64,000 nt of DNA, taken from positions 62,001-126,000 of the forward strand of contig CALHYX010000026.1 in the NCBI GenBank assembly GCA_938041035.1. The letters run 5' to 3'. Below are positions 61,070 through 64,000 of this stretch, piece after piece. Position numbers and translations under genes: made by a program. Every line of letters begins with the position of its first letter. Position 1 is the stretch's first letter. The notes beneath the pieces are model-generated. The model worked only from the letters and a program-made list of their open reading frames with translations, had not been told where the DNA came from and did not search any database. The DNA is from an uncultured Acidimicrobiales bacterium. GTDB lineage: Bacteria > Actinomycetota > Acidimicrobiia > Acidimicrobiales > SHLQ01.

Positions 61070-61186
61070 CGTCCCCAGTTGAGCACGTTGCGTCGGTCGA
61101 CGCGTGGCACCGCCCTTGCCGTTTCGGGTGCGTTCCGTGGCAGGCTGGGTCCATTCACCCGTCCCACCCGTTTCCGAGGAGCTTGG

Positions 61187-61759
61187 TTGGCCGTTCTCGA
61201 CATCGCCGGCTTCGTGGCCGACATCAAGGACCACGCCGTCGATCACGGATTTCATGTGCACGACGAACGTCATTTCGTCGAGACGTACTCGATGCGCCAG
61301 GCATTCGAGGTCGATCTGCACCCCGACCACGCATGCGGCGGTCCGTTGGACCTGCACCTCGCGGTCGATCTCGACCCGCGCACGCTGATGTCGTTCGAGG
61401 ATGAGGTACTGCGCGCCGAGGAGGTCGGCGACATCCCGACCGACACGCTGCTGGTGCCCGTGCTGATCACCTGGTCGTTGCCGCCGCTCGCCGCGGGCCC
61501 CGACCTGCTGGTGCTGGCCACCGACCTGGCCGGGCTGGCCGGATCGGAACTACCGCTGGAAGTCTCGGCGGTCGACAACGTCGGCGCGCTCAGCGTCGAG
61601 GGCGAGCCGCAGCGCACCCTCACGATCGTTGGACGGGTCGAGGTGGCTCTCGCCCAGATCTACCTGGGCGAGGAACGCCTGTGCGCGGTGCTCGACCGCT
61701 GCCACTCCATCTGTGACTTTCTGCTCGACCGGGCGCCCGCCTGGCTCGGCGACGTGTAG
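61187..61759 (+). CDS. hypothetical protein (190 aa)
   Basis: The protein is read from TTG 61187, chosen because GAGGAG lies about 6 nt upstream; the frame is open for 300 codons before it but that part is antisense to the IMPase-like gene. It is acidic and soluble, with GFVADIKDHAVDHGFHVHDERH, LDLHLAVDLDPRTLMSFEDEV and VALAQIYLGEERLCAVLDRC. I do not recognise it. It converges closely on the cupredoxin lipoprotein gene (5 bp gap). Confidence 0.65.
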   Translation: MAVLDIAGFVADIKDHAVDHGFHVHDERHFVETYSMRQAFEVDLHPDHACGGPLDLHLAVDLDPRTLMSFEDEVLRAEEVGDIPTDTLLVPVLITWSLPPLAAGPDLLVLATDLAGLAGSELPLEVSAVDNVGALSVEGEPQRTLTIVGRVEVALAQIYLGEERLCAVLDRCHSICDFLLDRAPAWLGDV

Positions 61760-61764
61760 CTCGG

Positions 61765-63123
61765 CTACTCGCTGACGCTGACCGTCGCCGTCATGTCGGG
61801 GTGCAGCACGCAGAACAGCTGGTAGTCGCCCGGCTCATCGAACGTGACGTCGTAGCTCTGGCCGGTCCCGAGTACGCCGGAGTCGAACGCATCGCTGGGG
61901 TCGATCTGGGAACCGGCGGTGACCGTGTGGGGAACGTCGTCGGAGTTCGAGAAGCGTACGGGCTCGCCCACGGTCGCGTTGATGTTGCCGTAGTCGAAGT
62001 TGGTGATTGGCGCGTCGAGCGCTCCCTCGGTGTCGTTGACGCCGCGCTGGCGCAGGGCGTCGGTCTCGACGATCGGCCAGATCGACGGGTTGAACATGGA
62101 GAACACGCCGGACTGGGCGTCGAAGTCCTCGACGACGTAGGCGTGCATCATCCAGCTCGGAATGATGGGCAGGAACAACCCGCCGGCCGACTGGCATTGC
62201 TCGAGCGTCGTCGAGCCGCGAGCGCCCTCGGCGGAACGCTGGGCTCGTTCCTCGTCGGAGATGTCTTCGCTGCGGCCGATGCACGTGTTGTAGTGGATGT
62301 GCCAGTTGTCGATCTGACCGGCGAAGGCGTCGGGGTGTTCCTCGGTGAGCTCGATGTTGAACACCGCGCCCACAGGCTGGAACCCGTCTTCGCCGGTCCA
62401 ACGACCGTCGACACAGCGTCCGAGCTGGGAGGAGTTGAGTCGTTCGGCGTCGGCCTTGGCGAACAACACCATCTGGGGTTGATCGGGGTTGAAATCGTTG
62501 CCCGCGCTCTGGTCGATCATGTGGATGCCCATGTTGGCGTTCTGGTTCGTGCTGCGGGTGAAGCCGGCGGCGCAGGCGTCGTCGATGGAGTCATACGACA
62601 GGACGGCCGCGTTGACCCGGTCGAGCTGGCTGACGAGTTCGGCGAGTGTTTCGCGGTCCATCTCCAGGTAGTCCGGAATGGGGTCGCCGCTGTCGAGAAG
62701 CGCCTTCAGCTCGGTGTAGGAGCAGTCCTGGGCCGACTGCTGGCAACGCACCTGGCGGCCGCGGGGTCCTTCCACGAGGGTCGGAACGATCTCGCCGTTC
62801 GATGTCGAGTAGACGTACCGGCTGAACCCGTACGACCCGATGGGCAGCTCGGGTTCCTCGGGCGGGAGGGAGCGGTCGTCGGGCGCGATGGGAAGCGCGG
62901 CGGCCTCGTCGCTGTAGTCGGGGAGGGTGACGGCCGGTTCGGTCGGCGCCGGCGGTTCGGTCTCGGCCGGGGCCTCGGGCTCCGGTGCCTCGGTGGCCGC
63001 GGTCTCGGTCGTGTTGTCGCTGTCGCCGGGCTCGTTCGCGCCGGCGTTGTCGTCCCCGGCGCTCGAACAGGCGGCGGCCAACAGGATAAAGGCGAGCAGC
63101 GCAAAGGCCAGGCGGCGGATCAT
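61765..63123 (-). CDS. lipoprotein with C-terminal cupredoxin-like domain
   Basis: The 452-residue protein has a signal peptide and lipobox (LLAAAC, Cys19), then a Glu/Pro/Thr linker. A middle domain of about 250 residues contains several cysteines (RCQQSAQDCSY, DDACAAGFTRS, LGRCVDGRW) and NWHIHYNTC. A C-terminal cupredoxin-like domain has a histidine in DDVPHTVTAG and the type 1 copper signature FCVLHPDM. The last domain probably binds one copper; the middle domain is unrecognised. The protein is expected outside the membrane and may be a redox or copper-related component. Confidence 0.78.
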   Translation of the reverse strand: MIRRLAFALLAFILLAAACSSAGDDNAGANEPGDSDNTTETAATEAPEPEAPAETEPPAPTEPAVTLPDYSDEAAALPIAPDDRSLPPEEPELPIGSYGFSRYVYSTSNGEIVPTLVEGPRGRQVRCQQSAQDCSYTELKALLDSGDPIPDYLEMDRETLAELVSQLDRVNAAVLSYDSIDDACAAGFTRSTNQNANMGIHMIDQSAGNDFNPDQPQMVLFAKADAERLNSSQLGRCVDGRWTGEDGFQPVGAVFNIELTEEHPDAFAGQIDNWHIHYNTCIGRSEDISDEERAQRSAEGARGSTTLEQCQSAGGLFLPIIPSWMMHAYVVEDFDAQSGVFSMFNPSIWPIVETDALRQRGVNDTEGALDAPITNFDYGNINATVGEPVRFSNSDDVPHTVTAGSQIDPSDAFDSGVLGTGQSYDVTFDEPGDYQLFCVLHPDMTATVSVSE

Positions 63124-63230
63124 TCGACGGTCCCCAATCGATATGCGACTTCTCCGGTTTAGCTGAAACCGGTTCCAATTTCACGTTTAGGGGTGAATTT
63201 CGGCCCTCGCCAAACGTGCGCCCGGGCGAC

Positions 63231-64000
63231 TCAGGCGAGCGCCGGCCATTCGTCCTCGCCGTAGCGCTCGATGACGGCCAGGACGGCGTCGACGTCGCTG
63301 ACCTCGACGGCGGGGTTCATGAAGATCAGCCGAAAGGCGTTCATGCCGTCGATGGGCTGGAACCCCACCATCGCAGTGCCTTCGGACTGCATGCGGCGTT
63401 TGATGGCGGGCGCGAGGCGGTGCAGTCGGGAGCGGTCGGCGTCGCTGAGCGCCGACAGCGGGTCCGCGTTGGCGGCCCGCCATTCGGGGGGCAGCCAGGT
63501 GAAGACCACGTTCGTGAAGTTACTCGGGCCAACCGGGGCGAAGGCGGGGGAGCGCTCGATCGCCGAGCGGGCGTGATCGGCCAGGCCGACGGCGTGTTCG
63601 ACCCGCCGGGCAAAGCCCTCGTCGCCGTGGGCTTTCCAGGCGAGCCAGAGTTTGGCGACGTCGACCCGCCGGGCGCACTGGAAGGTGCGGTCGCCGGAGT
63701 CGAGTGTGCTGTGAGCCTTGTCGGGCTGGAACAGGTAGTCGGCGCCGACGGCGAAGCACGGGCCGAGTTGGCTGGGGTCGCGGACCAGCAGAGCCGAGCA
63801 CTGCTGGGTCATGCCCATCATCTTGTGCAGGTTCCAGACGAACGAGTCCGACCGCTCGACCCCGGCGAGGCGGTGGCGCTCACCGGGGGAGAACAGTGCC
63901 GAACCGCCGTAGCAGCCATCGACGTGGAGCCACAGGCCGTGCTGCTCGCATCGGTCGGCGATCTCGTCGATCGGGTCGAAGGCCGCGGTGACCGTGGTGC
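63231..64000 (-). CDS. PLP-dependent decarboxylase (group II, glutamate/aromatic amino acid type), 5' end cut by window
   Basis: The gene enters from the right edge; I read 256 codons to the stop at 63231. Visible motifs are WLHVDGCYGGSALFS (the PLP-ring Asp region) and FVWNLHKMMGMTQQCS, with the Schiff-base lysine in the HK pair. The small C-terminal domain follows. Group II members decarboxylate glutamate, aspartate, cysteine sulfinate or aromatic amino acids; the substrate cannot be fixed from this part. Its start and neighbours lie outside. Confidence 0.87.
   Translation of the reverse strand, partial: TTVTAAFDPIDEIADRCEQHGLWLHVDGCYGGSALFSPGERHRLAGVERSDSFVWNLHKMMGMTQQCSALLVRDPSQLGPCFAVGADYLFQPDKAHSTLDSGDRTFQCARRVDVAKLWLAWKAHGDEGFARRVEHAVGLADHARSAIERSPAFAPVGPSNFTNVVFTWLPPEWRAANADPLSALSDADRSRLHRLAPAIKRRMQSEGTAMVGFQPIDGMNAFRLIFMNPAVEVSDVDAVLAVIERYGEDEWPALA

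Overview
The window is a GC-rich, gene-dense bacterial chromosome segment. It holds about sixty protein genes, two tRNAs and no rRNA, CRISPR array or recognisable transposase. Several traits point to Actinomycetota, and the overall mix suggests the class Acidimicrobiia: a BldD-like regulator, a FolP2-type dihydropteroate synthase homologue, an actinobacterial Tad pilus operon with no outer-membrane secretin gene, frequent GTG/TTG starts, and gene orders such as holA-rpsT-lepA-hrcA-dnaJ-rsmE and ybeY-CNNM-era. The taxonomic call is inference, because no marker could be searched.

Layout. 1-2.8 kb: a cut-off phosphotransferase, a thioredoxin-TPR protein and a D-cysteine desulfhydrase-like enzyme; a dense cluster of GGGGTC-type palindromes lies between the last two. 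2.9-7.5 kb: comEA, comEC, a 33-codon micro-ORF, folP2-type and holA run in one direction with overlapping junctions. 7.6-12.7 kb: rpsT, lepA, hrcA, dnaJ, rsmE. 13-21.9 kb: a BldD-like regulator that keeps the cyclic-di-GMP signature, two unknown proteins, two paralogous secreted RTX-repeat proteins, an Ldh-family oxidoreductase and two lipoproteins, with large GGTGCC palindromes in the gaps.

21.9-31.6 kb: a Tad/Flp pilus operon on the minus strand. In transcription order it is CpaB-like, TadZ, TadA, TadB, TadC, small pilin, two TadE-like proteins, a TadG-like protein, a membrane-anchored pseudokinase and a LysM membrane protein. Most junctions are 4-nt ATGA/GTGA overlaps. A candidate promoter with an operator-like inverted repeat precedes it, next to a divergent excisionase-type HTH gene. 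The pseudokinase and LysM pair at the end of the operon is the most unusual element in the window.

31.7-53 kb: mainly housekeeping genes (phoH, ybeY, a CNNM transporter, era, dinG, uppS, recO, glyS, dnaG, the primary sigma factor). Among them are a cell-surface O-acetylation module (MBOAT plus AlgJ-like), an RDD membrane protein with a roughly 330-residue Pro/Asp/Glu repeat tract, and a pyruvate phosphate dikinase-like protein lacking its ATP-grasp half. 53-64 kb: metabolic and surface genes (phosphotriesterase-like, alpha/beta hydrolase, D-aminoacylase-like, SnoaL-like, lipoprotein metallopeptidase, RarD, Nudix, inositol monophosphatase-like, cupredoxin lipoprotein), tRNA-Asn with a clear terminator, tRNA-Ile2 (CAT), and a cut-off PLP decarboxylase at the right edge.
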